NCBI GenBank assembly: GCA_017441205.1
Contig: JAFRYG010000165.1
Coordinates: 1 to 37,245, forward strand
Origin: Pseudomonadota bacterium
Lineage (GTDB): Bacteria; Myxococcota_A; Bradymonadia; UBA4248
DNA length: 37,245 nt
Direction: 5' to 3'
Below, one piece after another: positions 8,334-15,705 of the stretch. The stretch's first letter is position 1. Every line of letters begins with the position of its first letter. The notes beneath the pieces were generated by a model. The model saw only the letters and a list, made by a program, of their open reading frames with translations, did not search any database and had not been told where the DNA came from. The position numbers and the translations under genes were made by a program.

Positions 8334-9968
8334 ATGAGTTTAACTATCCTCATATTGGCATTAATACTCTGTCTTGTATCGTTATTTTTAACGCTTGTTC
8401 TCGGGGGAACACTATATCAGCTTTTGGCAGAGTTTAATCAGGCAAGGACGGATATTGAGCATTCTCGTACTGATATTCAGTTATTAAAGAGAATAACGAC
8501 ATCATTGGCCAATCATCGAGCTGCAGCAAGTGCAGACAAGGCAAAGAAAGGTTTATCCAAAAAAGCGCAGAATCAGACGACTGCCGTGATGCAGCAGCCG
8601 TCTTCGGAGGAGGGAACTGAACCGGAGCCTTCTACGATATCGGTCGTCAAACAACCGTTGTCTGAAACGGCCGGAATAGCCGAATCCGTGACATCTCCTT
8701 CTGTTTCTTCAATGCCGGCGGCCAGTGGTGTACGGCTGCCGCCTGCGCCGCCTCTCTCTTCTGCATTTTCGGGGACAGTTACTTATCCTTCGGTATCATC
8801 CCCCGTGGTGTCATCCTCGTCCCCCGTGGTGTCATCCTCGTCCCCCGTGGTGTCATCCTCGTCCCCCGTGGTGTCTTCAGTCGACGAGAATGCGAAGACA
8901 TCTCCGCTTCGTGCTGTTCCGGTGAGCTCCAAGGTTGCGGCAAAATCTTCGGTTTCTGCGGGAGCTGCGCCTTCATTGCCGCCGGTTCCACGTAAGAGCC
9001 ATGGGCTTTATGTGACAGATCCAGAGGAAGTGGAGGACTTTGCGGAAGCCGGTGAAGATACTGTGATTCAGGACCGTTCAGATACGATTCTGACGGACAG
9101 GATCGCTTTAGAAGACGATGACAGGGAAGGATTTGAACGGTTTGCCCGCTACTTCATTAAGAATTATGGTTATGAGGCCATTCGGAATGTCATCAAGGAC
9201 AACCGTCTGGATGATTTGCAGTTTATTCTTCGCAATGGCGTCGATGTTACGGCTTGTCCTGAAAAAGAGAAGTCTCTGCTCGAACTTGCTATTATAGCGC
9301 ATAATTACAAGGCTGCTCAGATACTGATTCAGGCGGGAGCCGATGTGAATGGAAAGGGTGATGCCCAGTGTCCGCTTCGCAATGCTATTGCCGAGAACAG
9401 CCTCGAAATGGTTCAGCTCCTGATTCGATCCGGTGCGAATGTCAATGCGCACATGAAGTTTGGTTCGACGACGATGTGTTTTGCCGTGAATCACAATAAC
9501 TTCGAAATCGTCAAAGCGCTGATCCAGGCAGGAGCCGATGTCACTGCTTACGACGATGGCTACTACGTTCTCAAGACTGCCATTCAGCACCATAATCTGG
9601 CGATTCTCAAGGCTTTGATTCAGGCAGGCGCGAACGTCAATTCTGCACCGACAGAATCCAATACACTTCTTAAGCAGGCCATTCAGGCCAATGATCCCGA
9701 AATTGTCAGAACACTGATTCAGGCAGGGGCAAATGTCAATTATTCCGTTGGCGGCGTTCCGCTCATTAAGCTTGCCATCATGTCGAAGAATATCGATATC
9801 GTTCAGGCAATGATTGCTGGCGGTGCGGATGTGAACGTCAAGGATTCCTATGGCCTGTATCCCAGACAGTATCCATCTACAGAAGAGATACAGAAATTGC
9901 TGCTCGAAGCAGGTGCGAGGGCCGGTGCTCCCAAAAAGATTCCGTCACTTGTGCGCAATCCGAAGTAA
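8334..9968 (+). CDS. Membrane-anchored ankyrin repeat protein
   Basis: 544-aa protein. I chose the ATG at 8334 (AGGA 7 nt upstream) rather than an in-frame TTG at 8319. Residues about 2-25 are a single hydrophobic segment (LTILILALILCLVSLFLTLVL), followed by a helical stretch and a long Ser/Pro/Val-rich linker (about 60-235) with an SSPVVSS tandem repeat. From about residue 285 there are seven to eight ankyrin repeats with the usual ALIQAGANVN/LIRSGANVNA signatures, each about 33 residues. The ankyrin stack probably projects from the inner membrane; without a clear cleavage site I cannot say to which side. Ankyrins bind proteins, and the partner is unknown. Confidence 0.88.
   Translation: MSLTILILALILCLVSLFLTLVLGGTLYQLLAEFNQARTDIEHSRTDIQLLKRITTSLANHRAAASADKAKKGLSKKAQNQTTAVMQQPSSEEGTEPEPSTISVVKQPLSETAGIAESVTSPSVSSMPAASGVRLPPAPPLSSAFSGTVTYPSVSSPVVSSSSPVVSSSSPVVSSSSPVVSSVDENAKTSPLRAVPVSSKVAAKSSVSAGAAPSLPPVPRKSHGLYVTDPEEVEDFAEAGEDTVIQDRSDTILTDRIALEDDDREGFERFARYFIKNYGYEAIRNVIKDNRLDDLQFILRNGVDVTACPEKEKSLLELAIIAHNYKAAQILIQAGADVNGKGDAQCPLRNAIAENSLEMVQLLIRSGANVNAHMKFGSTTMCFAVNHNNFEIVKALIQAGADVTAYDDGYYVLKTAIQHHNLAILKALIQAGANVNSAPTESNTLLKQAIQANDPEIVRTLIQAGANVNYSVGGVPLIKLAIMSKNIDIVQAMIAGGADVNVKDSYGLYPRQYPSTEEIQKLLLEAGARAGAPKKIPSLVRNPK
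8796..8873 (+). repeat. 21-bp tandem repeat in the linker of the ankyrin protein
   Basis: A partial unit (8796-8810) is followed by three perfect 21-bp copies (8811-8831, 8832-8852, 8853-8873), each encoding a seven-residue SSSSPVV-type unit. Perfect identity at the DNA level implies recent slippage, so linker length probably varies between strains. Confidence 0.9.
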
Positions 9969-10187
9969 TTGCCTATACTCAATGAAAGAATAAACGTGAT
10001 TGTGCCTGCTTTCGGGTGCAGGGCATTTCCGGAGCACATTTTTGGTGTGCGAACGGTTAGAAATACCACGTCTATCCGGAATTTCTCCGGGCTTGGGCAT
10101 TTCGTCCCTCCAGGGTGAATATCGGGCAATCATCAGAATTCAGGACCCCGACAACCCTGGGGATGGGACTGATTTTATCCGCAGCAA

Positions 10188-11090
10188 TCAGCGCTGATAG
10201 AGATACTGAAAAGATTCCTGCTGCTGCGATGCTTTTTGAGCAGATGCCCGGAAACCATCAAAGATCTCTGAAGCACCTTCGGTGAGCAGAGAGTTGAGAA
10301 GGGCATTGGTGTCTTTTGTGGGATAAACGAGCGTATATTTTCCTTTGAGATTTGCTTCTTTTTTGAGCGCGGCAATGGCAGCATTCATCCCGCCGATCTC
10401 GTCGATCAGTCCGAGATTTTTGGCTTCCCGGCCGGTCCAGACGCGTCCGTCAGCGAGCTGTTGAATTTTTTCTTTCGGAAGATTTCTGGCTTTGGCAACA
10501 TGTTCGACGAATTGATCCAGAATTTCGATGCCCATTGCCGTAAAATAGGCTTTATCGGTTTCGTTGAATTCACGGAATGGCGAACCGGCATCCTTGAGCG
10601 TACCGGTTTTGACGGTATGAACCCGGATCATGAGAAATTCCATGAGGTCCTTGAACTCGAGAATTTGTGAAATGACGCCGATGGAACCAGTCAAAGTGCC
10701 TGGATTTGCATAAATTTTTGGACCTGCGCATGCCACGTAATAGCCGCCGCTGGCGGCCATATTGCCCATGGAAATGACGACGGGTTTATGGATGGTTTGA
10801 ATGGCTTCGACGAGTTCCTGGCTTGCAGAAACGGATCCTCCCGGCGAATCGATTCGGATGAGCATGGCCTGAATCTCATCGTTGTCGGTAAAAGCCTGGA
10901 TATCGTGTATTGTCTGGTCTGCACTTTCGATAGGACCTTTGATTTCGATAACCCCGATGGCATTCTGCGGCATGGTTTCGTCTGCGAGGAGGCTGTAGAC
11001 AGCGCCGACAGAAAAGATGAAAACGAGTAGAAAGAAGGCCAGGATGCCGATGATTACCCCCAAAGAGGTTTTGTCATTATTTTCGCTCAT
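10188..11090 (-). CDS. sppA: Signal peptide peptidase SppA (short form)
   Basis: 300-aa membrane-anchored serine protease that degrades cleaved signal peptides. One transmembrane segment (about 11-35) precedes an S49-family domain. The Ser/Lys dyad is visible: Ser114 in 'GNMAASGGYYVAC' and Lys166 in 'KTGTLKDAGSPFR'. Their 52-residue spacing equals that of Bacillus SppA (Ser147/Lys199, from memory). 'IRIDSPGGSVSAS' (78-90) is the conserved oxyanion region. Length fits the single-domain form, not the 618-aa E. coli enzyme. It stands alone, downstream of the terminator of the putative RNA gene. No strong Shine-Dalgarno precedes the ATG. The 219-bp stretch on its 3' side (9969-10187) holds only small imperfect hairpins. 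Confidence 0.95.
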   Translation of the reverse strand: MSENNDKTSLGVIIGILAFFLLVFIFSVGAVYSLLADETMPQNAIGVIEIKGPIESADQTIHDIQAFTDNDEIQAMLIRIDSPGGSVSASQELVEAIQTIHKPVVISMGNMAASGGYYVACAGPKIYANPGTLTGSIGVISQILEFKDLMEFLMIRVHTVKTGTLKDAGSPFREFNETDKAYFTAMGIEILDQFVEHVAKARNLPKEKIQQLADGRVWTGREAKNLGLIDEIGGMNAAIAALKKEANLKGKYTLVYPTKDTNALLNSLLTEGASEIFDGFRASAQKASQQQESFQYLYQR

Positions 11091-11189
11091 GAGTAGACCG
11101 TAAGAAAAACAGTGTGAAAGCGGGCTTTATATTCAAGCGAGGAATGCGTCCGCAATGATCAAAGTTACCATTTTAGGAGGTCATAGATA

Positions 11190-11418
11190 CAGAAAAAGAG
11201 ACTCAAAGCGGTGAGTCTCTTTTTCTGCTCGTCAATCTCGGCATCCGTGTCGAATTGTGGACAATCCGTGTCCCTGACGAAAATCTGGGAATACCGCGAA
11301 CCCTCCGTGGTTCAGATGGCTTCCGTGCCTCGATATTCCTTGCATCTTATTGCGGGGGGGCCAAGATGCGGTTGCCTTCCGTGGCTCGCGCCGTGGTGGT
11401 GAATTTCCACTCGGTACG
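11190..11418 (-). ncRNA. Putative CsrB/RsmZ-like small RNA (CsrA-binding sponge)
   Basis: This gene-free stretch reads on the minus strand as an RNA of about 230 nt. It has five CACGGA motifs (plus-strand TCCGT at 11244, 11265, 11304, 11322 and 11378) plus one AAGGA and one AGGGA. Several sit in small hairpins: GAACC-ACGGAG-GGTTC (5 bp), GGACA-CGGAT-TGTCC (5 bp), GGC-ACGGAA-GCC and GCC-ACGGAA-GGC. The fifth site reads GACACGGATG, close to the CsrA consensus ACARGGAUGU. A 7-bp hairpin GCATCTT/AAGATGC with a C-rich loop lies between sites. A strong intrinsic terminator ends it. Known CsrA-sequestering RNAs are built this way; the identity here is inference, and no csrA gene is in the window. 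Confidence 0.6.
11191..11226 (-). terminator. Strong intrinsic terminator of the small RNA
   Basis: A perfect 15-bp inverted repeat (11191-11205 and 11212-11226) with a 6-nt loop. On the minus strand the GAGACTCA/TGAGTCTC core runs into TTTTTCT. The stem is A/T-rich outside the core, so it could work in both directions; transcription of sppA must start downstream of it. Confidence 0.88.
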
Positions 11419-11424
11419 TTTTAT

Positions 11425-11453
11425 TTCTTACGCAAATTGCGAAAAGAAATCAA
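11425..11453 (-). promoter_or_regulatory. Candidate promoter and palindrome of the small RNA
   Basis: TTGATT (11453-11448), a 17-nt spacer and TAAGAA (11430-11425) give a modest sigma-70 promoter that would start transcription near 11418. An 11-nt palindrome CGCAAATTGCG (11431-11441), flanked by TTTCTT and AAGAAA, sits in the spacer and could be an operator. A TTGACA at 11467-11462 has no matching -10. Confidence 0.35.
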
Positions 11454-11554
11454 TATTAAAATGTCAAATTTTTAACGAATTGGCATGATTTTTTCCTAAA
11501 AGAAAATACACCAATCCCTTGTTTATTTTGGCCACCGGCAAAAAGAATCAGCTT

Positions 11555-12040
11555 CTATATCGGAACATTAAAATCGATGCGTCCATAAGCTTGCTTCAGG
11601 TTTTCACTGGTTGCCATAAAGACGCCTCGCTGAACGGCCTCGAGAGCCTCTTCCCAGCGCTGGGCGCTCCAAAGTTCTACGTGACCACGCTGGCCGACCC
11701 AGACGACATCCTTTTCGAGGCCGGCAAACGTTTTCTGCAGAGGCGCAATTAAAATGCGTCCCTGCGCGTCGAGGGCACATTCTCGTGCACTCGCCCCGAA
11801 AAAGCGGTCCAGAAGATCCGCATCTTCACCCGGAAGTGCACTGTAACGTCGGCTGAAGTCATCAAATCCTTCCCTGGAAAAAACAAACAGCTGACCTGAA
11901 AGCCCATAGGTGACCATGAGTTCTGCGCCGCAATAATCTTCGCGCGCACCGAGCAAACCTTCGCGGAATTTCTTGGGAACCGCAACGCGGGCCTTGGAAT
12001 CCAGTGTGTGTTCGTATGTGCCGCGGAAAAAGACGTTCAA
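11555..12040 (-). CDS. mraZ: Transcriptional regulator MraZ
   Basis: 161-aa MraZ, a DNA-binding protein of the AbrB-like fold that normally represses its own division/cell-wall operon. The N-terminus 'FRGTYEHTLDSKARVAVPKKFRE' is the family signature, and the second half 'ALDAQGRILIAPLQKTFAGL' is the repeated half with the DxxGR motif. I place the start at TTG 12040 after GGTGATGAG. An in-frame GTG at 12085 would read through the operator boxes and add 15 atypical residues. E. coli MraZ is 152 aa. Unusually, no mraW (rsmH), ftsL or ftsI follows: the next element downstream is the putative small RNA and then sppA. Confidence 0.93.
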   Translation of the reverse strand: MNVFFRGTYEHTLDSKARVAVPKKFREGLLGAREDYCGAELMVTYGLSGQLFVFSREGFDDFSRRYSALPGEDADLLDRFFGASARECALDAQGRILIAPLQKTFAGLEKDVVWVGQRGHVELWSAQRWEEALEAVQRGVFMATSENLKQAYGRIDFNVPI

Positions 12041-12069
12041 CTCATCACCCGTATGAAAATGGGAATTAT

Positions 12070-12117
12070 CCCCACCTGACCCCACTGCTTATGCTCCAAT
12101 CCCCACTCCGTTGTCAA
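12070..12117 (-). promoter_or_regulatory. mraZ promoter with three TGGGG MraZ boxes
   Basis: On the minus strand TTGACA (12117-12112), an 18-nt spacer and CATAAG (12093-12088) form a good promoter. Three direct TGGGG repeats lie over it at 12105-12101, 12084-12080 and 12074-12070, at distances of 21 and 10 bp, so all face the same side of the helix. E. coli MraZ binds TGGGN repeats separated by 5 nt, matching the last two here. The layout predicts autoregulation. Confidence 0.75.
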
Positions 12118-12343
12118 CAGAGAGGTGAATAGATTTTCGCTTTTATTTGCACACTCCAACTGGAGAAATTTAATTCGTATAAAGTTGAACTTTGTCTTCT
12201 AAAATTTAAAAAATAGCGTCGATGATGATGCAAATTACCACCTGATGACACAGTTCAAAAAAGCATTTGGGCATCCAGGTTTTCGAACAGGGATGAGCTA
12301 TTTCGATCGAATCGCTGATCGTGAGGAAATATGCTGAAAATTT

Positions 12344-12374
12344 CATCCCCACAATAGGGTGGGGATGAGTGGGG
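12344..12374. promoter_or_regulatory. Second TGGGG pair combined with a 9-bp inverted repeat
   Basis: CATCCCCAC (12344-12352) and GTGGGGATG (12359-12367) are perfect complements with a 6-nt loop. TGGGG occurs twice on the plus strand at 12360-12364 and 12370-12374, again 10 bp apart. It may be a terminator for the small membrane gene (12385-12624), a second MraZ site about 270 bp upstream of the operator, or both. The rest of the 300-bp region between the two genes is A/T-rich and shows no gene. Confidence 0.45.
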
Positions 12375-12384
12375 AATTTTTTCG

Positions 12385-12624
12385 CTATAACCCCATAATG
12401 AGTTCGATCTTGATTGGCAGTTGGTCAAAACGCAGGACAATTGCCGCAAAAAAGATGATGAACGACAGTATCAGGACTGCCAGTGTGAGGATAATGCGGA
12501 GCTTTATATTGCTGTATCTTTTGATCCACGTCAGATAGGTAGAGCCTGTTACGAGCAATGACATGCCCGTGACCAGGCACAGGAACGCTGGTTGAACGAG
12601 AATCATGAATGCGATGGGATTCAT
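12385..12624 (-). CDS. Small membrane protein, unknown
   Basis: 79-aa predicted inner-membrane protein with two hydrophobic segments (about residues 5-28 and 43-64) joined by a short basic loop (WIKRYSNIK). No family recognised. No clear Shine-Dalgarno stands before the ATG. It lies 88 bp downstream of the HEAT-repeat lipoprotein and is transcribed the same way, so it may be the end of that operon. A competing 92-aa frame (12425-12703) overlaps it but lacks membrane character or plausible composition. Confidence 0.5.
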   Translation of the reverse strand: MNPIAFMILVQPAFLCLVTGMSLLVTGSTYLTWIKRYSNIKLRIILTLAVLILSFIIFFAAIVLRFDQLPIKIELIMGL

Positions 12625-12712
12625 TTGCGAAACAGATAAGCAGATTGCGGGGAAGAAATGACATTTTGCCTCTGAAGTCTAAAATCAGTTTGCTCAGAGG
12701 CAAAACAGCGGA

Positions 12713-14110
12713 CTATAGATGACTCATTTCGGAAATGAGGCGTTTGGTATCTTTGGATTTGGAATTGAGTTGTTCAAGCTTTTCCTGGAGGGCAGGAAGA
12801 CTGTTGTGATCATGGCGTGAAATGACGGTGATGGCAGATAGCCGCGATGCGTAATCCATCTTTTCATTCAGTGCAATGTCGGACATGACTTTGACAAATT
12901 CAGCCAGCTTTTCGCCTTTAAAATAGCTGGCACGCGCTCGCCACTGCTCGATGGTGTCGGAATTGATCCACTTGGGAAGTTCGATGATTCCCCACGGAGA
13001 TTCCTTGAGCTGCTGCGGAATGGTCCGATAGTATTCGAGGGTTGCATTAAAAGCAGCTTCACTGGTGTTCTGGTGATTGGGGTAATCGTACCACATTTTG
13101 AAGAGGCTGTTCATACAGGCAAAATGCAGGGATTCCTGTGCCGGATCCATGAGGTACTTCGTCAGGTGGGGAATCAGGGATTCATCCTGCATCCAGCCGG
13201 CAAAATGGCATGCGGCCTGTTTGGCATTGTGATCGGAATCCGAAAGAAGCCGGATGATGGCATCTTTGGCACCCGGAATGTTTTTGCCTGTTTTGGCCAG
13301 GCCTATCGCAGCTGCTCGCCGCATCGCCGGATTGGAGTCCTCCGAAGCTTTCAGCAGGCGCGGGCCGATGGCTGGATAATCGCTCATGCAGCTGCTCAGG
13401 GCGATGTAGCCCTGCGAACGTACGAAGGGATTCTCTTCTTTTTCGATAAGTTTTGCAGCCTGTTGTCTGGCAGTCGGATTCTGGCAGATCGTATCTTCAA
13501 AAAGGCGCAGAACCGTGCCGCGAATCGCCGGGGATTCATGATACAGAAGTTTTGTATAGACTTCGTGTACTGTGGCCTGCGGCGGCAGTTTGTCCGACAT
13601 GCAGAAAAGGACTGCGGCTGCTGTCTTGTTTTCGGTAATATCGAAAGAATCGGGAATCTGAACGTCCTTGAGCAGCAGAAGCAATGCTTCGACATCGAGT
13701 GCACTGAGCTCATCCCCCTCTTTGAATAATTTTCTCAATTGTTTGGCGAGGTCGGAGTCGGGCTTCAAACCATAGTCCTCCAGATGCTTTTGAGCTTCCG
13801 AAGTATCGATGCTGCCAACGGCGATGTCGGGAACATCCGGTTCAGCTTGTTCCGGCTGCTTTGCATCCTCTGGATTCTCTTCTGCCGGCTGAGCTTCCGG
13901 CTGTTGTGTATTGGATGGATTCTGTTCAGGCTGCTGGGCTGCCGGCTGATTTGCATCCTGTGGATTCTGTTCAGGCTGCTGCACTTCTGTTTTGGGTTCG
14001 CTGGTCATTTCGTTTTGGGGAGTGGAATCCGCTTTGGGGGATTCCTGTTTCGGAGCGCATGCAGGCAGCGAAAGCGCCAGCATGGTGAGAATATAAATAT
14101 ATTTTTTCAT
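12713..14110 (-). CDS. HEAT-repeat lipoprotein
   Basis: 465-aa lipoprotein (signal MKKYIYILTMLALSLPAC, Cys18). Residues 19-100 are a disordered linker built from repeated PEQNP/QQPE units. From about 105 the protein is all-helical, with HEAT-type repeats at about 195-330: 'SPAIRGTVLRLFEDT', 'NPFVRSQGYIALSSC', 'NPAMRRAAAIGLAKTG', 'DHNAKQAACHFAGW', each with the conserved P-x-VR-x2-A pattern. Such proteins are scaffolds or docking platforms; this one would sit on the periplasmic face of a membrane on a flexible tether. AGG lies about 9 nt before the ATG. It is 88 bp downstream of the unknown helical protein gene and likely co-transcribed. Confidence 0.82.
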   Translation of the reverse strand: MKKYIYILTMLALSLPACAPKQESPKADSTPQNEMTSEPKTEVQQPEQNPQDANQPAAQQPEQNPSNTQQPEAQPAEENPEDAKQPEQAEPDVPDIAVGSIDTSEAQKHLEDYGLKPDSDLAKQLRKLFKEGDELSALDVEALLLLLKDVQIPDSFDITENKTAAAVLFCMSDKLPPQATVHEVYTKLLYHESPAIRGTVLRLFEDTICQNPTARQQAAKLIEKEENPFVRSQGYIALSSCMSDYPAIGPRLLKASEDSNPAMRRAAAIGLAKTGKNIPGAKDAIIRLLSDSDHNAKQAACHFAGWMQDESLIPHLTKYLMDPAQESLHFACMNSLFKMWYDYPNHQNTSEAAFNATLEYYRTIPQQLKESPWGIIELPKWINSDTIEQWRARASYFKGEKLAEFVKVMSDIALNEKMDYASRLSAITVISRHDHNSLPALQEKLEQLNSKSKDTKRLISEMSHL

Positions 14111-14198
14111 GATTTACTACCTGAACCATTCGCGGATTGCAGGAATCCGGTCTGGGCTGGAAAGAACAATGATATGGCTGACTGCCAGGGGAGAGAGA

Positions 14199-15410
14199 TC
14201 AGAGGGTTTTGCAAAAATCCGCCCATTGCAGTGCATTGCGCTGCATCGCCTCCTTGTCGTCGTCTGCAGCGGCCTGCATCCACTCCTCTGCCATCATGGC
14301 GTTGGCATTATAATTCTCGAGCAGGAGTTCGACAATATTCTCACTCAGTGCAATGATCAGCGGATTGTCTGTACAAAAATGCTCAAAAAATGATGTTCCG
14401 AGTTGTTTGATGGCATTGCTTTTATGGGCGAGCCAGATCCAGTCTGCCTTGCGCGCATCGTCGATCAGTGCACTCAGGATCATGCGGTCTTGCTTGCTGC
14501 ATTCCTGAAGCTGCAAAGCCAGTTCGAGTGCAGATTTGGGCAGTTGTTCCTGCGTCTGGAATATACGTTCCGAAGCTTCGATAAAATCGCTGACCGGCAT
14601 GTCCCGCAAAAAGAGATTTTCTTTTCTGATCTGTGAGAGTTTGGCCTGAATGACGTCGTATTCGGCGAGTTTTGTGGCGTCATCTTCGATGGCAATCGTG
14701 AGAATTTCGACGCCTTCGAGCGCTTCGAGCGGGAAGGAAGCATAGGCTTCTTCTGCAAAGGACTGGGCTGTTTCGATGGAAACGAGCTGATTGCCGAGCA
14801 GCAGCCAGATGCTTGCGGATCGGATATCCCAGGGGGCTGCTTCATCGCGCACTGCATCGCGCAATGCATTGATTTGCGGTTTTGAAAGATGTCCGGGGCG
14901 GCGCGGTGCAAGCTGCTCAATCAGGGGAGTGGCTTCGGGACTCGAACGCAGAACTGCGGCACACCAGTGGATCCAGATTCGGATTCTGGCATCGCCCGGG
15001 ATCTTCGCTTTATCGAGGATTTGTGCGGCTTTTTCTGATATCCAACCCATGCCGGTTCTCAGATCCGAACCGACGGCATCCAGAATCTGCAGGAATTTGA
15101 GCTGCTGCGTCGCGGCATCCCAGACGGGTTCCATCGCATCGAATATGGCCTTCGAAAAACACAGTGCGCCTTTGTGTCCGATGGTTTTGAGGTTGTTGAG
15201 CGCGCGCACGAGATGTTTGTCACCCTCAGGCATGGCCTGGATTTTCTGGATTCCTGCGCGCAATGCGTCTTCGTCTTCATTCATGGCGGCGCATACAAAC
15301 TGCATCCTGCCTTCGGGGTAATCTTCGGCAAAAAGAAGCTCGTTTGGTTTGGCTTTCATCAGGGATTTTGGGGATTTTTCAAATTCGCGGGCGAGTTCTT
15401 CTGGTGTCAT
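14199..15410 (-). CDS. Hypothetical helical protein
   Basis: 403-aa protein that I do not recognise. It has no signal peptide or membrane segment and is predicted almost wholly alpha-helical and rich in Ala, Leu, Glu and Trp, which fits a HEAT/ARM-like or TPR-like solenoid without clear repeat signatures. The N-terminus starts 'MTPEELAREFEKSPKSLMKAKP'. It precedes the HEAT-repeat lipoprotein in the same direction, so the two may be functionally linked. No strong Shine-Dalgarno is visible before the ATG. Confidence 0.7.
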   Translation of the reverse strand: MTPEELAREFEKSPKSLMKAKPNELLFAEDYPEGRMQFVCAAMNEDEDALRAGIQKIQAMPEGDKHLVRALNNLKTIGHKGALCFSKAIFDAMEPVWDAATQQLKFLQILDAVGSDLRTGMGWISEKAAQILDKAKIPGDARIRIWIHWCAAVLRSSPEATPLIEQLAPRRPGHLSKPQINALRDAVRDEAAPWDIRSASIWLLLGNQLVSIETAQSFAEEAYASFPLEALEGVEILTIAIEDDATKLAEYDVIQAKLSQIRKENLFLRDMPVSDFIEASERIFQTQEQLPKSALELALQLQECSKQDRMILSALIDDARKADWIWLAHKSNAIKQLGTSFFEHFCTDNPLIIALSENIVELLLENYNANAMMAEEWMQAAADDDKEAMQRNALQWADFCKTL

Positions 15411-15521
15411 ATTTCGGCTTCTGAAAGGGGTAAGTCAAAGGATGTGTCGGGGAATGTCCGGCATTGCTCTTTAACCATTTTTATCGAGGTTATGCGAGGG
15501 ATGTTTTTGTTTTGTTTGGGT

Positions 15522-15611
15522 GCATCGCCTATTGGCGGCCGCGTATGCGGCACACCAATACGGCTCGCCGATTTGCCGGCCTATGGCGCCAATGGCGGCA
15601 TACGGCCGGCA
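15522..15611 (-). repeat. REP-like palindromic doublet B1
   Basis: Read on the minus strand: a long hairpin TGCCGGCC-GTATGCCGCC / GGCGCCATAG-GCCGGCA, then GCGAGC, then a second hairpin with GTATTGG and CCAATAG feet, then GCGATGC. It lies between nhaA and the helical-protein gene and is inverted relative to B2. Confidence 0.65.
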
Positions 15612-15621
15612 CCATTTTATA

Positions 15622-15697
15622 AAAAAGCCGCGTATTGCCTGCGGCAATAGCGGCTTTGAGCGAGCTGTAGAGGCGCGGCAGGCGCCTCAAAGCGAGC
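15622..15697 (+). repeat. REP-like palindromic doublet B2 (also possible nhaA terminator)
   Basis: First hairpin AAAGCCGC-GTATTGCC-tgc-GGCAATA-GCGGCTTT with one bulged G, then GCGAGC. Second hairpin GTA-GAGGCGC-ggcag-GCGCCTC, then GCGAGC. It begins 9 bp beyond the nhaA stop. On the minus strand the first stem is followed by TTTTTT, so it may also terminate nhaA. Confidence 0.7.
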
Positions 15698-15705
15698 AGC
15701 AAAAA

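Noticed and set aside
9969..10187. Second small RNA candidate between the ankyrin gene and sppA
   Set aside because: Some GGA motifs and a small TGCCTGC/GCAGGGCA hairpin exist, but there is no terminator, promoter or repeated pattern.
11461..11467. TTGACA as the -35 of the small RNA
   Set aside because: At 16-18 nt downstream there is only TTTCGC-like sequence, not a -10; the TTGATT/TAAGAA pair is a better fit.
11211..11488. Small plus-strand frames of 63 and 77 codons
   Set aside because: They overlap the hairpin-rich RNA candidate, begin inside the terminator stem and have no protein-like character.
12041..12085. Longer mraZ starting at GTG 12085
   Set aside because: The extra 15 codons run through the TGGGG operator boxes and past the predicted transcription start; the TTG at 12040 fits the family N-terminus.
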